Assembly: GCA_009783055.1 (NCBI GenBank)
Contig: WRHW01000008.1
Coordinates: 1 to 61,557, forward strand
Direction of reading: 5' to 3'
DNA length: 61,557 nt
Source: Holophagaceae bacterium
Lineage (GTDB): Bacteria; Acidobacteriota; Holophagae; Holophagales; Holophagaceae
In this document: piece by piece, positions 17,452 through 26,163 of the stretch
Numbering within the stretch: the stretch's first letter is position 1
Layout: each line of letters begins with the position of its first letter
The notes under the pieces: model-generated
Told to the model about the DNA's origin: nothing
Database searches by the model: none
Seen by the model: the letters and a program-made list of their open reading frames with translations, nothing else
Program-made: the position numbers and the translations under genes

Positions 17452-19545
17452 ATGGTTTCCCGTATTGGAAAATATGAAATAGTTCGCCTCATCGGAAAAG
17501 GGGCAATGGGTGAGGTGTATCTAGGTAAAGACCCTGTTCTAGAGCGAGAAGTAGCCATCAAAACCATCCAAACTGGTCAGAATTTTGATAGCGAAGCCAA
17601 AGAAAAATTTGAATTTGAAGCAATTTCTACAGCAGGGCTAAAGCACCCAAATATCGTGACGGTTTTCGATTTTGGTTATCAGGAAGGGAATGCCTATCTG
17701 GTTATGGAGTACGTCGAGGGCGATTCGCTTGAAACGCATATAGCAAATGGCACATCAAAGGAGATTTTAATTGAGTCGTTGATAGAAGTATGCGAAGGAC
17801 TTACCTATGCCCATGAGGAAAAGGGGCTGGTGCACAGAGATATTAAGCCAGGAAACATTTTGATTTCACTGCGCGGGAAAAAACATCATCCAAAAATTGT
17901 CGATTTTGGAGTAGCCGAAACCGAGCGTAGTAGCAAACCTAATGAAGCAGAGTGGGCTGGTACGACTCACTATATGGCTCCCGAATACTTAAAAACAGGG
18001 AAAGCTACGCCGAGTTCCGACCTATTTGCTCTAGGCGTGGTCATGTATGAAATATTATCAGGCGGGCGAAAACCATTTGATGGAGAGGATGTTACAGGAA
18101 TACTGAGTGCCATCTTAAACCAAGCCCATCCTCCCTTGACTAATGCTGATCTAGGAGGGCTTCCACCTGCCATATTGACAGTTGTAAATAAGGCACTGGA
18201 AAAGGATCCCCTTAACCGCTACCAAAACGCAGAATCTATGGGACAAGCCATTGCAAATGCAACAAAGACTTCACATGCTAATAGCACAGCGGCCACAAAA
18301 CCTGAGCTACTCAATGTAGTTGTTGGCAGGGGGGGGCAGGCCACTTGTCTAAGTTTGCGGGTAGCTCTCAGGCAGGCGGCATCAGGGGCACAAATTCGTG
18401 TTCAGCCGGGTGTATACAAAGAATCAATAGTGTTGGAAAAAGACGTAACAATTATTGGAGATGGCGATCCATCCCAAGTAGTAATAGAAAGCAATGGGCC
18501 GCCGGCTGTCAGATTAAAATCTGGCCGTCCAATCCTCAAAGGTCTGACCCTGAGAGCAACCGAAGAGCAAATTGACTCACTAGTTGATGTGATTGAAGGC
18601 AATATGACGATGAAAGAGTGCCTACTCGTGACTCTTGGAAATTGTGCGGCAAACGTCGAATTTGGGTCAGAGCTAACCATGCAGGACTGTGTAATCACTG
18701 GCCATGGGCGCGAATTAATGTCAATTCTTGGCAAAGCGCATCTGCACGGTGGACATTTTTCAGGTGCAACAAAATCTGCAATATACATCCACAAAAATGG
18801 AGAAGGAAAATTGCAATATGTACAAATGGGGCCTGGGGATGGTGTTGGAATATTGTTAGAAGACCAAGCCAGAGCAATTCTAGAAAATGTAGCAATCAGA
18901 GATTTTGATGATGGAAGCATTGAACTAAATTCGTCTAGCGTATTGAATGCAAAGGAAAGCCAATTTTTGAGCAGTAAATTTGCTGGTGTCATTCAAAAAG
19001 ATGGTAGCAAGTCGAACATGGAAAATTGCCAATTTAATGAGCACGAGGCCGCAGGTATTCATGTCACCAAAGATGCGGAAGCAATATTAAAAGACTGCAA
19101 AATAGAAGACAACGTTGGGCATGGTATTTCCCTAGTGGATGGTGGAAAAGTCACCTTAGATTCCTGTGAAATATCAGGAAGCCAACAGACAGGCATAGTG
19201 GTTCACCAAAAGGGCAAACTTCAACTCAATCAATCTCGAATAACTGATGGACAGGCTGGAGGTTTGCATTGCTTTGCAACCGCAGAGGCCAACTTAGAGG
19301 CATGTGAAATAAAAGACAATGCCAAGCAAGGTATTCAGGTTGATTCGGAAGGCTATGTTGCTATGAAGCATTGTGTTGTTCATAACAACCGTGGCGAAGG
19401 TATGCTTTTAGAAGCGAATACAGACATCTTTCTAGAATCATGTGTCATACAAAAAAATACGATGGGGAGCATTACAATTCCCAAATCAGGCAAACATCCT
19501 ACGTTATTAGGAAATAATCAAATAGAAGCCTATTCAGGTGGCTAA
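17452..19545 (+). CDS. Serine/threonine protein kinase fused to a parallel beta-helix domain
   Basis: A 697-residue protein. Residues about 8-268 are a Hanks-type kinase with every key element: glycine loop GKGAMGEV (15-22), VAIK lysine (37), HRDIKPGN catalytic loop (128-135), DFG (151-153) and MAPE. From about 285 to the end it consists of repeated short beta-strand units (pectate-lyase/NosD-like right-handed beta-helix), opening with a region resembling carbohydrate-binding/DUF1565 folds (GAQIRVQPGVYKESIVL). No membrane helix is evident, unlike PASTA-type kinases, so it is probably cytosolic. A run of eight G (18329-18336) lies exactly at the domain junction. Substrates are unknown. TTG 17446 is an alternative start. 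Confidence 0.93.
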   Translation: MVSRIGKYEIVRLIGKGAMGEVYLGKDPVLEREVAIKTIQTGQNFDSEAKEKFEFEAISTAGLKHPNIVTVFDFGYQEGNAYLVMEYVEGDSLETHIANGTSKEILIESLIEVCEGLTYAHEEKGLVHRDIKPGNILISLRGKKHHPKIVDFGVAETERSSKPNEAEWAGTTHYMAPEYLKTGKATPSSDLFALGVVMYEILSGGRKPFDGEDVTGILSAILNQAHPPLTNADLGGLPPAILTVVNKALEKDPLNRYQNAESMGQAIANATKTSHANSTAATKPELLNVVVGRGGQATCLSLRVALRQAASGAQIRVQPGVYKESIVLEKDVTIIGDGDPSQVVIESNGPPAVRLKSGRPILKGLTLRATEEQIDSLVDVIEGNMTMKECLLVTLGNCAANVEFGSELTMQDCVITGHGRELMSILGKAHLHGGHFSGATKSAIYIHKNGEGKLQYVQMGPGDGVGILLEDQARAILENVAIRDFDDGSIELNSSSVLNAKESQFLSSKFAGVIQKDGSKSNMENCQFNEHEAAGIHVTKDAEAILKDCKIEDNVGHGISLVDGGKVTLDSCEISGSQQTGIVVHQKGKLQLNQSRITDGQAGGLHCFATAEANLEACEIKDNAKQGIQVDSEGYVAMKHCVVHNNRGEGMLLEANTDIFLESCVIQKNTMGSITIPKSGKHPTLLGNNQIEAYSGG

Positions 19546-19617
19546 CTTTGCACAATAGCATTTCGCTATGGCTAGGGACATTACTTTCAACTCAAACTTG
19601 TAAATAGGAATTATCAA

Positions 19618-21156
19618 TTGGACCAACAACAACCAAACCAATATCGGGATGCCCGCATAGGCAAGCTGGAAAAAATCAAAGAGTTAGGAATTGAAGCATG
19701 GCCAGCAAAAGCACAAAGAACATGCGGAATATCAGACATAATCCCTAAATATGGCTCTGCAGAAAAATGGTCTGCCGAGTACTTAGAACAAAGCAAAATA
19801 TTAGTTTCTGTGATGGGTCGCCTACTTTCCTATAGAGATATGGGCAAGAGCATTTTTGGGCACCTATGTGAAAACGGACAAAAACTCCAGGCGTTTTTTC
19901 GTAAAAACGATTTGGATGAAAACGACTCAAAGGCATGGGAATTATTGAAATTACTTGACTTAGGTGATTTTATCAGTGTGACAGGCACATTGATGAGGAC
20001 AAAAACAGGTGAACTCAGCGTACGAGTACAAACAATTCAATTCTTAAGTAAAGCTCTCCTGCCACTACCTGAAAAATGGCATGGATTACAGGATAAAGAG
20101 CAACGCTATCGCCAAAGATATTTGGACTTGGCCACCAATCCAGAAGTGATGGATACATTCCAAAAGCGAAGTCGCATACTGGCTGTCATTAGGCAGGAAA
20201 TGGAATCAATCGGGTATTTAGAAGTTGAAACCCCAATGATGCAACCAATACCAGGAGGCGCAACAGCCCGACCGTTTACTACCCACCACAACGCATTGGA
20301 TATTGAACTCTACATGAGGATTGCCCCAGAACTTTATCTCAAGCGACTAATTGTGGGGGGCTTCGACAAGGTTTTTGAGATAAATCGAAATTTCAGAAAT
20401 GAGGGTTTGAGCCAACGCCACAACCCCGAGTTTACGATGCTTGAGTGCTATGCCGCAGGACAAGACCTTAGAGACATGATGGATGTCACAGAGCGAGTTT
20501 TCCATGCCAGTGCAACAAAGGTGATGGGTGCCGAAGTAATAGAATACTCCGGAAACAAAATTTCATACTCGCTACCTTTTCGCCGAATCACACTAAAGGA
20601 TGCCATCTCCGAATATGGTGGTATCGAGAGATCGCTTCTCGAAAATTCCGATGAAATAAAAAAATTGGCAAATGAGTGCCACATCGAGTATGTGGAGCGT
20701 AAAACCACAGGTGCACTACTGGGTGATCTCTTTGAGCACCATGTAGAAAAGCAGTTAATACAGCCGACATTCATTACCGACTATCCAATCGAGCTATCGC
20801 CCCTTACAAAGGAACTGCCCGACCAACCCGGCTTTGTGGATCGATTTGAACTGTTTGTTGCCGGAATGGAACTGGCCAATGCTTACTCAGAATTAAATAA
20901 TCCAATTGTTCAGTTGCAACGATTTCAAGATCAATTAGTGGAGCGAGAAGCTGGTAATGACGAAGCCATGCTTCTAGACATGGATTTTGTATTAAGCCTC
21001 GAACACGGATTTCCCCCCTGTGGCGGCCTAGGGATTGGTATCGATAGGTTGGTAATGCTTATGACAGGCAACCAGAGCATCCGCGATGTTATTTTATTTC
21101 CATTGATGAGGCCACAGGTTCATCAAATAAGCCAAACCGATCAGGCTAACGCCTAA
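19618..21156 (+). CDS. lysS: Lysine--tRNA ligase (class II)
   Basis: Charges tRNA-Lys with lysine. The 512-residue protein has an N-terminal OB-fold anticodon-binding domain (about 55-150) and a class II catalytic core: motif 1 around QEMESIGYLEVETPMM, motif 2 FEINRNFRNEGLSQRHNPEF, and motif 3 GLGIGIDRLVML. The region GGATARPFTTHHNAL is a LysS hallmark. Start is TTG 19618 preceded by TAGGAA; no ATG lies in frame before the conserved region. Length is typical. It precedes the NfeD-flotillin pair by 17 bases and may be co-transcribed with it. Confidence 0.96.
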   Translation: MDQQQPNQYRDARIGKLEKIKELGIEAWPAKAQRTCGISDIIPKYGSAEKWSAEYLEQSKILVSVMGRLLSYRDMGKSIFGHLCENGQKLQAFFRKNDLDENDSKAWELLKLLDLGDFISVTGTLMRTKTGELSVRVQTIQFLSKALLPLPEKWHGLQDKEQRYRQRYLDLATNPEVMDTFQKRSRILAVIRQEMESIGYLEVETPMMQPIPGGATARPFTTHHNALDIELYMRIAPELYLKRLIVGGFDKVFEINRNFRNEGLSQRHNPEFTMLECYAAGQDLRDMMDVTERVFHASATKVMGAEVIEYSGNKISYSLPFRRITLKDAISEYGGIERSLLENSDEIKKLANECHIEYVERKTTGALLGDLFEHHVEKQLIQPTFITDYPIELSPLTKELPDQPGFVDRFELFVAGMELANAYSELNNPIVQLQRFQDQLVEREAGNDEAMLLDMDFVLSLEHGFPPCGGLGIGIDRLVMLMTGNQSIRDVILFPLMRPQVHQISQTDQANA

Positions 21157-21173
21157 TCTTTTGTGGGGGAAGT

Positions 21174-21758
21174 ATGGAGTCATGGTTTGTTTTACTTTCA
21201 GCGACCGAACGTTTTTTTCTAATTTGTGCAGTTATCGGTTCATTGGGAGTATTGTTGCGCCTTATTACCCAAGTTTTTGGGTTTGCAGGAGGTGATTTAG
21301 ATGGTGACGTAGGAGATGTTGAATCTCACCATACTTCAGCCGATGGATTCAAAATAATCAGTATTCATGGGCTTTCTGCTTTTTTAATGATGTTTGGCCT
21401 TGTGGGGTTTGCACTCCGAAGAGAAAACCACGCCAGCGTTTTTGTATCAATACTCATGGGTACCATCGCCGGACTCTTTTCTGTATGGATAATTGCCAGA
21501 TTGTTCAAGCTGGCCATAAAACTACAAAGCGTTGGAAACCTAGATATCAATAAAGCGATTGGATGTACGGGTGTAGTCTATTTGCAAATACCAAAAAATG
21601 GCGAAGGGCGTGTGATATTAAATATTGGCGGTCGCCAACGTGAAATAGATGCGGTAGCGATGGACGGAGAAGAAATCCCAACAGGAGCTCAAATAATAGT
21701 GGTTAAAATAAATGAATCAATTGCAGTTGTAGAACCTGCTCGACCAAAACAAAATTAA
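21174..21758 (+). CDS. NfeD-like membrane protein with OB-fold
   Basis: A 194-residue protein with three predicted membrane helices (FFLICAVIGSLGVLLRLI, near residues 14-31; GLSAFLMMFGLVGFAL, about 65-80; SVFVSILMGTIAGLFSVWII, about 88-107), separated by an acidic loop rich in Asp/Gly, then a soluble beta-rich C-terminus (GCTGVVYLQIPKNGEGRVIL) matching the NfeD OB-fold. NfeD-type proteins are encoded next to flotillins and associate with them in membrane microdomains; the gene directly precedes a flotillin here by 14 bases. Start ATG 21174 follows GGGGG at a good distance. Confidence 0.88.
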   Translation: MESWFVLLSATERFFLICAVIGSLGVLLRLITQVFGFAGGDLDGDVGDVESHHTSADGFKIISIHGLSAFLMMFGLVGFALRRENHASVFVSILMGTIAGLFSVWIIARLFKLAIKLQSVGNLDINKAIGCTGVVYLQIPKNGEGRVILNIGGRQREIDAVAMDGEEIPTGAQIIVVKINESIAVVEPARPKQN

Positions 21759-21772
21759 TTTTAGGAGATGAC

Positions 21773-23350
21773 ATGCCATTACAACTCAGTTCATGGACAT
21801 TGCCAGTTATTGCTTTAGTAGTATTGCTCTTTACTACATTGATGTTTCTGGCATCGCGCTATAAGCGATGCCCATCCGACAAAATTTTGGTGGTTTTTGG
21901 AAAAGTTGGGGCAGGCCAATCTGCCAAGTGTATTCATGGTGGAGGTCTTCTTATATGGCCACTAATACAAGACTATGCCTATATGAGCCTTCGCCCGATG
22001 ACGATTGGTATTCCACTACAAAAAGCACTCTCTATGCAAAACATCAGGATCAACGTACCTTCGACTTTCACAGTTGGTATCAGCACACAGCAAGAAATAA
22101 TGACATCTGCCGCCGAACGCCTTCTCAATTTAACCGGCACACAAATCGAAGAAATGGCTAAGGAAATCATCTTTGGACAGCTTCGCCTAACAGTCGCCTC
22201 ACTGACAATCGAACAGATAAATCAGGATCGCGAAAGTTTCCTTAGTTCCATCCGCAAAAATGTAGAACCTGAGTTGAAAAAGATCGGTCTATATCTCATA
22301 AATGTTAATATTACTGATATTACTGATGAATCAGGATACATCGACAGCATAGGAAAAAAGGCCGCCGCCGAAGCAATTAACCAAGCCAAAGTGGATGTAG
22401 CAGAGCAAGAAAAAATAGGATCCATTGGCCAAGCAGAGGCAACTAGAGAAAAGGAAATCCGTGTCGCCGAAAACATGGCTCAGTCCGAAAAGGGGCAAAA
22501 GAAAGCCGAAGCAGACAAACGAGTTTATGTCAAACATCAAGAAGCAAGTGCGGTAGCTGGTGAAAACGATGCACTTGCAAATATTGCTAAAACTAATGCG
22601 GAGCTTGAAATTCGCGTAGCAGAAAACACCGCAGAATCAGAAAAGGGACAAAAAAAGGCAGAGGCCGAAAGACGTATTTACGTCAAACACCAGGAGGCAA
22701 GTGCAGTCACTGGTGAAAATGAGGCCCTAGCCAGCATAGCCAAAACTAATGCCGAACTAGCTGTACAACAGTCCGAGGCATTGCGCAGAGGTGAGGTTGC
22801 CAGGCGCGAGGCAGAAATCGAAATTCAAAAAGCACAGTACAAGGCAGAGCACGAGCGTTTGAACGCCGCCGAAGTTGTTCGCCAAGAAGTTGAAAAGAAA
22901 AAGATTGAGATTGCCGCTGAGGCCGAAGCCGAAAAAACACGCAGGGAAGCCAAGGGCGTGGCAGATGCCATATTACTAAAATATCAAGCCGAAGCTGAGG
23001 GTGTACGAAAGGTTTTAGAGAGCAAGGCATTTGGTTATCAAAATCTGGTGGCAAGTTGCAATGGAGACGCTAAGTCTGCCGCCACACTGCTAATGACAGA
23101 AAAAATCGAGCAAATAGTAAGCCTACAAGTAGAAGCCATACGAAATATCAAGATAGACAAGATAACAGTTTGGGATGGAGTAGGTGGTAAGAGTGGTGAA
23201 ACCTCTACAAGTCAATTCATTTCTGGACTCATCAAAAGCCTTCCCCCACTCCATGATGTAGCAGGGCTTGCTGGAATAGAGCTACCCAAATATTTGGGAA
23301 AGATTGCAGACGATTGTTATTGCGATGAAACCAGTGAATCTGCTCAATAA
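21773..23350 (+). CDS. Flotillin-like SPFH-domain protein
   Basis: A 525-residue membrane-scaffold protein. It has an N-terminal membrane segment (SWTLPVIALVVLLFTTLMFL), an SPFH/band-7 domain (about 30-210, with GLYLINVNITDITDESGYI), and a long Ala/Glu-rich coiled-coil region typical of flotillins. Within it residues coded by 22457-22609 and 22610-22762 form an almost exact tandem duplication of 51 residues (42 identical). The C-terminal part (LVASCNGDAKSAATLLM...DKITVWDG) is the flotillin oligomerisation region. Flotillins with NfeD partners organise membrane microdomains; the exact clients are unknown. ATG 21773 follows TAGGAGATG. Confidence 0.94.
   Translation: MPLQLSSWTLPVIALVVLLFTTLMFLASRYKRCPSDKILVVFGKVGAGQSAKCIHGGGLLIWPLIQDYAYMSLRPMTIGIPLQKALSMQNIRINVPSTFTVGISTQQEIMTSAAERLLNLTGTQIEEMAKEIIFGQLRLTVASLTIEQINQDRESFLSSIRKNVEPELKKIGLYLINVNITDITDESGYIDSIGKKAAAEAINQAKVDVAEQEKIGSIGQAEATREKEIRVAENMAQSEKGQKKAEADKRVYVKHQEASAVAGENDALANIAKTNAELEIRVAENTAESEKGQKKAEAERRIYVKHQEASAVTGENEALASIAKTNAELAVQQSEALRRGEVARREAEIEIQKAQYKAEHERLNAAEVVRQEVEKKKIEIAAEAEAEKTRREAKGVADAILLKYQAEAEGVRKVLESKAFGYQNLVASCNGDAKSAATLLMTEKIEQIVSLQVEAIRNIKIDKITVWDGVGGKSGETSTSQFISGLIKSLPPLHDVAGLAGIELPKYLGKIADDCYCDETSESAQ
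22457..22762 (+). repeat. Tandem duplication inside flotillin gene (2 x 153 bp)
   Basis: Two adjacent units, 22457-22609 and 22610-22762, each encode 51 residues starting IRVAEN and ending KTNAEL plus one residue. By hand alignment 42 of 51 residues match, including EKGQKKAEA and YVKHQEASAV in full. The unit adds one coiled-coil segment without breaking frame. Confidence 0.92.
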
Positions 23351-23370
23351 CAGTATTATTGGAAATTCTT

Positions 23371-23408
23371 ATGCCAGTTTCTATTAATCAATAACTAGAA
23401 ACTGGTAT
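23371..23408. terminator. Bidirectional terminator hairpin, flotillin / pyrC
   Basis: Arms 23371-23383 (ATGCCAGTTTCTA) and 23396-23408 (TAGAAACTGGTAT) pair over 13 positions with one G-U, loop of 12 bases. It lies between convergent genes and abuts the pyrC stop. The U-tracts are weak on both sides. Confidence 0.6.
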
Positions 23409-24691
23409 CAATAGACTTTCTTCCCGCCTACCCATGTCCCTAATACTTTGCCATGAAGCTCTTGGTTTAGGAAAGGTGTGTTGAAAGCTTTGCTCTTGAT
23501 GAAGTCTCTATCTACCTTGATGGTGGAATCCGGATCAAAGATAACAAAATCAGCGGGATTGCCTACCGATAAGCTCCCCAGCCCCTTTTTATCTAGGCGG
23601 AATGTTTTTGCTGGGCCTGATGTTAATAACTCTATGGCGCGAGGCAAAGCAATCACATTGCGTTTGACCAACAATTCAATTGCTAGTGGTAGAGCCGTTT
23701 CCAGTCCAATGATGCCAAAGGGTGCTACAGGCAGTTCAACTTCTTTATCTTCGTATGTATGCGGTGCATGGTCGGTTGCAATTGCATCAACAGTGCCATC
23801 TGCTATTGCCTCCAGAATTGCATCAACATCTGCTTGAGACCTTAGTGGAGGGTTCATTTTATAATTGGAATCAAAGTGGGCAAGTTCAGAATCTGTCAAA
23901 GCAAAGTGATGAGGTGTTACTTCGCAGGTAATGGGTAATCCCTGTCGCTTGGCCTCTCTGACAAGCTGTAGAGAACCTTCGGTAGAAAGATGTTGAAAGT
24001 GAATATGGGCATTTGTATGCCTAACAAGAGCAAGGTCACGAGCCACCATGCACTCCTCGGCAACGGCTGGAATACCAAGACAACCTAGTGTGGCACTGGT
24101 TTTTCCTTCATTCATGTAGCCTTTACCCGCCAAGTTTTTGTCTTCCTCATGCAGTGCTATCGGAACCCCAAGCCATGCTGTATATTCCATCGCTTTGCGG
24201 AGTACTGCGACATTCATAACTGGATTTCCATCGTCGCTAAAGGCAATGCACCCCGCTTCAATCAGGGTTCCATAGTCTGCTAACTCCTCGCCGGCCATTC
24301 CCCTGGTAAGAGCACCCACTGGGAAATAGCGACACAAGTTTGCAGACTTGGCCCGATTGAGCATCAACTCAGTAATTGCTACCGAGTCATTAACGGGCTT
24401 GGTGTTTGCCATAGCACATACAGAAGTAAACCCTCCAGCAACTGCCGCCATGCAACCTGATTTAATAGATTCTTTTGTGGTCTGTCCCGGCTCTCGGAAG
24501 TGTACGTGAAGGTCTATAAGTCCAGGACATAAAACTTTTCCATCGCCATCTATTACTTCTGTTGCTGTCGACTGGCTGTCGATTGCTTCTCCAATAGCTA
24601 CTACACATCCATCTTTAACTAGCAAATTACCATGTAAATCCATGCCCTGCGATGGATCTATCAATCTGATGTTTTTAACTAGTAGGGACAT
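23408..24691 (-). CDS. pyrC: Dihydroorotase
   Basis: Catalyses reversible cyclisation of carbamoyl-aspartate to dihydroorotate, the third step of pyrimidine synthesis. The 427-residue protein is a class I amidohydrolase: metal-binding HVHFREPG, the segment HEEDKNL, FQHLST, EVTPHHFAL, and the catalytic aspartate region ATDHAPHTYEDKE. It ends with a beta-strand domain around VGNPADFVIFDPD. The start ATG 24691 follows GAGGTT. No pyrB lies next to it; instead it is downstream of a small biotinyl-like gene on the same strand, 31 bases away, so the two probably share a transcript. Confidence 0.96.
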   Translation of the reverse strand: MSLLVKNIRLIDPSQGMDLHGNLLVKDGCVVAIGEAIDSQSTATEVIDGDGKVLCPGLIDLHVHFREPGQTTKESIKSGCMAAVAGGFTSVCAMANTKPVNDSVAITELMLNRAKSANLCRYFPVGALTRGMAGEELADYGTLIEAGCIAFSDDGNPVMNVAVLRKAMEYTAWLGVPIALHEEDKNLAGKGYMNEGKTSATLGCLGIPAVAEECMVARDLALVRHTNAHIHFQHLSTEGSLQLVREAKRQGLPITCEVTPHHFALTDSELAHFDSNYKMNPPLRSQADVDAILEAIADGTVDAIATDHAPHTYEDKEVELPVAPFGIIGLETALPLAIELLVKRNVIALPRAIELLTSGPAKTFRLDKKGLGSLSVGNPADFVIFDPDSTIKVDRDFIKSKAFNTPFLNQELHGKVLGTWVGGKKVY

Positions 24692-24722
24692 GGAACCTCA
24701 AAAAAAGTCGGATTGGCTCAAC

Positions 24723-24950
24723 CTAATCGCCTTCCATCAGCTCAAAAAGTTCGTCATCTTCCTGAACAAAATCGCCGTCTGATACAAGCAATCTCGCAAT
24801 TTTTCCGGCCTCTGGGGCGTGGACAAAGAACTGAGTTCTTGCATCGTCAGTCCCTTCTAACAACATCAATTGTTCGTCCTCGTCTACTTCTTGACCTTCC
24901 GAAACAAAAACATCGAGAATGTATCCTGGCCACTCTGCAGAAATGATCAT
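24723..24950 (-). CDS. Biotinyl/lipoyl-like domain protein lacking the modifiable lysine
   Basis: A 75-residue protein folding as one barrel-sandwich hybrid (biotinyl/lipoyl) domain: PGYILDVFVSEGQEVDEDEQ in the first half, PEAGKIARLLVSDGDFVQE in the second. The exposed hairpin where biotin carriers have EAMKM or lipoyl carriers have DKA reads MLLEGTDDARTQ, with no lysine, so covalent modification by biotin or lipoate looks impossible. It could act as a structural or ligand-binding module; its partner is unknown. It starts at ATG 24950 after AGGAG and precedes pyrC in a probable two-gene operon. Confidence 0.75.
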   Translation of the reverse strand: MIISAEWPGYILDVFVSEGQEVDEDEQLMLLEGTDDARTQFFVHAPEAGKIARLLVSDGDFVQEDDELFELMEGD

Positions 24951-25194
24951 AAATTAACTCCTATATCGAAAAAAAGGTATGGCATTATTGGTAAAAGTGC
25001 AAGCATTTTTGTAAAGAAATTTATTCCATAAAGCTATTTTCATAACTTTCAGACTATTTTAGCATTCTGATCCTTGGAGAATATGTAAAAATGGATTATG
25101 AAAGGATTATGATTAATGTAATGGTCGACGAGGCGGTTTTTGGCATGTGTGAGGAATGTAGAAGTCGCAAAAGCATTTAGGGAGGATTTTCGCA

Positions 25195-26163
25195 TTGCAT
25201 AAAGCACAAAAGAAAGCAGTGACATTTACATCTGGGGATTTACGAAACGACCTTAGGACAGGTATGTCGCGCATACTTGAAATCCTGCTACTCGACAGGA
25301 CAACTTCAAGGCCGGGTTCTCCAAAAAATATTATTTGGGCCAACGACAATTATCAACAATACGACCCAGTCGCCTACGGTGCTACAGCGCAAATAACACC
25401 TGAATTAATAACAGGTAGCAGAGGTTCCTTGATACTGCCTAGAGCAATGAAAACAAAGGCCCTACAAAAAGAAAGAACTAAAACAAAGGCCGAGGTGTTT
25501 ACGCCCACTTGGATTGTAAAAAAGCAAAACGATACAGTGGATGAAAATTTTACAAGCGACGACCTAGAAACATATACTCACCGCAAATGGCTAGAAATAG
25601 CCTGTGGCGAAGCTCCATACATGGCAACACGGTATGACATGGAAACGGGCGAATTAATTCCGATAGCCGAGCGCGTAGGCTTTGTAGACAGAAAACTTGC
25701 GCGGATAAATAATGAGATTACTGACAAGGATGAATGGCAGAGATTGGTAGAGCTTGCATATAAATCAAGCTATGGTTTTGAGTGGAGCGGCGATTCATTG
25801 CTAATCGCCCGCGAAAACCTGCTTTTTACCTACCGTGACTATTACCTTGCAAAATGGGGTAGGGAGCCACAATACGGCGCGTTTGAGAAAATAGCAACAA
25901 TCATCAGTTACAACATTTTTCAAATGGATGGGCTTAAATTTATAATCCCTCTGACCGAAAAAATGGAAAAAGTAAAGGTGACGCACGCACCATTGTTCGA
26001 TGCAGATGAACTAGTGGATAAAGGCTGGGGAATGCAACAACCATTGTTTGGTATAGATGATTTCCATGAGGAGTGGCGAACTATCCCAGGAAGGCAAGCT
26101 GAAATAATGAACTGGGATACCAATGGAATGGATGTTTTCGCATGGGAGATTCCGCGGATATGA
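25195..26163 (+). CDS. Restriction-modification M subunit-like protein (adenine methyltransferase N-half)
   Basis: A 322-residue cytoplasmic protein resembling those annotated as restriction endonuclease subunit M. It has a motif X-like EVFTPTWIV (100-108), a motif I-like LEIACGEAPY (133-142) for S-adenosylmethionine, GFVDRKLARI (162-171) as the acidic motif II region, and GDSLLIARENLLF. No (N/D)PP(Y/F) catalytic motif is visible. Start is TTG 25195, ten bases after AGGGAGG; nothing better lies upstream. Its stop overlaps the next ATG by four bases (ATGA), implying that the two proteins act together. I infer that it contributes cofactor binding to a split methyltransferase whose catalytic motif is in the neighbour. 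Confidence 0.75.
   Translation: MHKAQKKAVTFTSGDLRNDLRTGMSRILEILLLDRTTSRPGSPKNIIWANDNYQQYDPVAYGATAQITPELITGSRGSLILPRAMKTKALQKERTKTKAEVFTPTWIVKKQNDTVDENFTSDDLETYTHRKWLEIACGEAPYMATRYDMETGELIPIAERVGFVDRKLARINNEITDKDEWQRLVELAYKSSYGFEWSGDSLLIARENLLFTYRDYYLAKWGREPQYGAFEKIATIISYNIFQMDGLKFIIPLTEKMEKVKVTHAPLFDADELVDKGWGMQQPLFGIDDFHEEWRTIPGRQAEIMNWDTNGMDVFAWEIPRI

Noticed and set aside
24713-24946. 77-codon plus-strand frame opposite the biotinyl-like gene
   Set aside because: The antisense frame shows no family features, while the minus-strand gene has a good ribosome-binding site and a recognisable fold.
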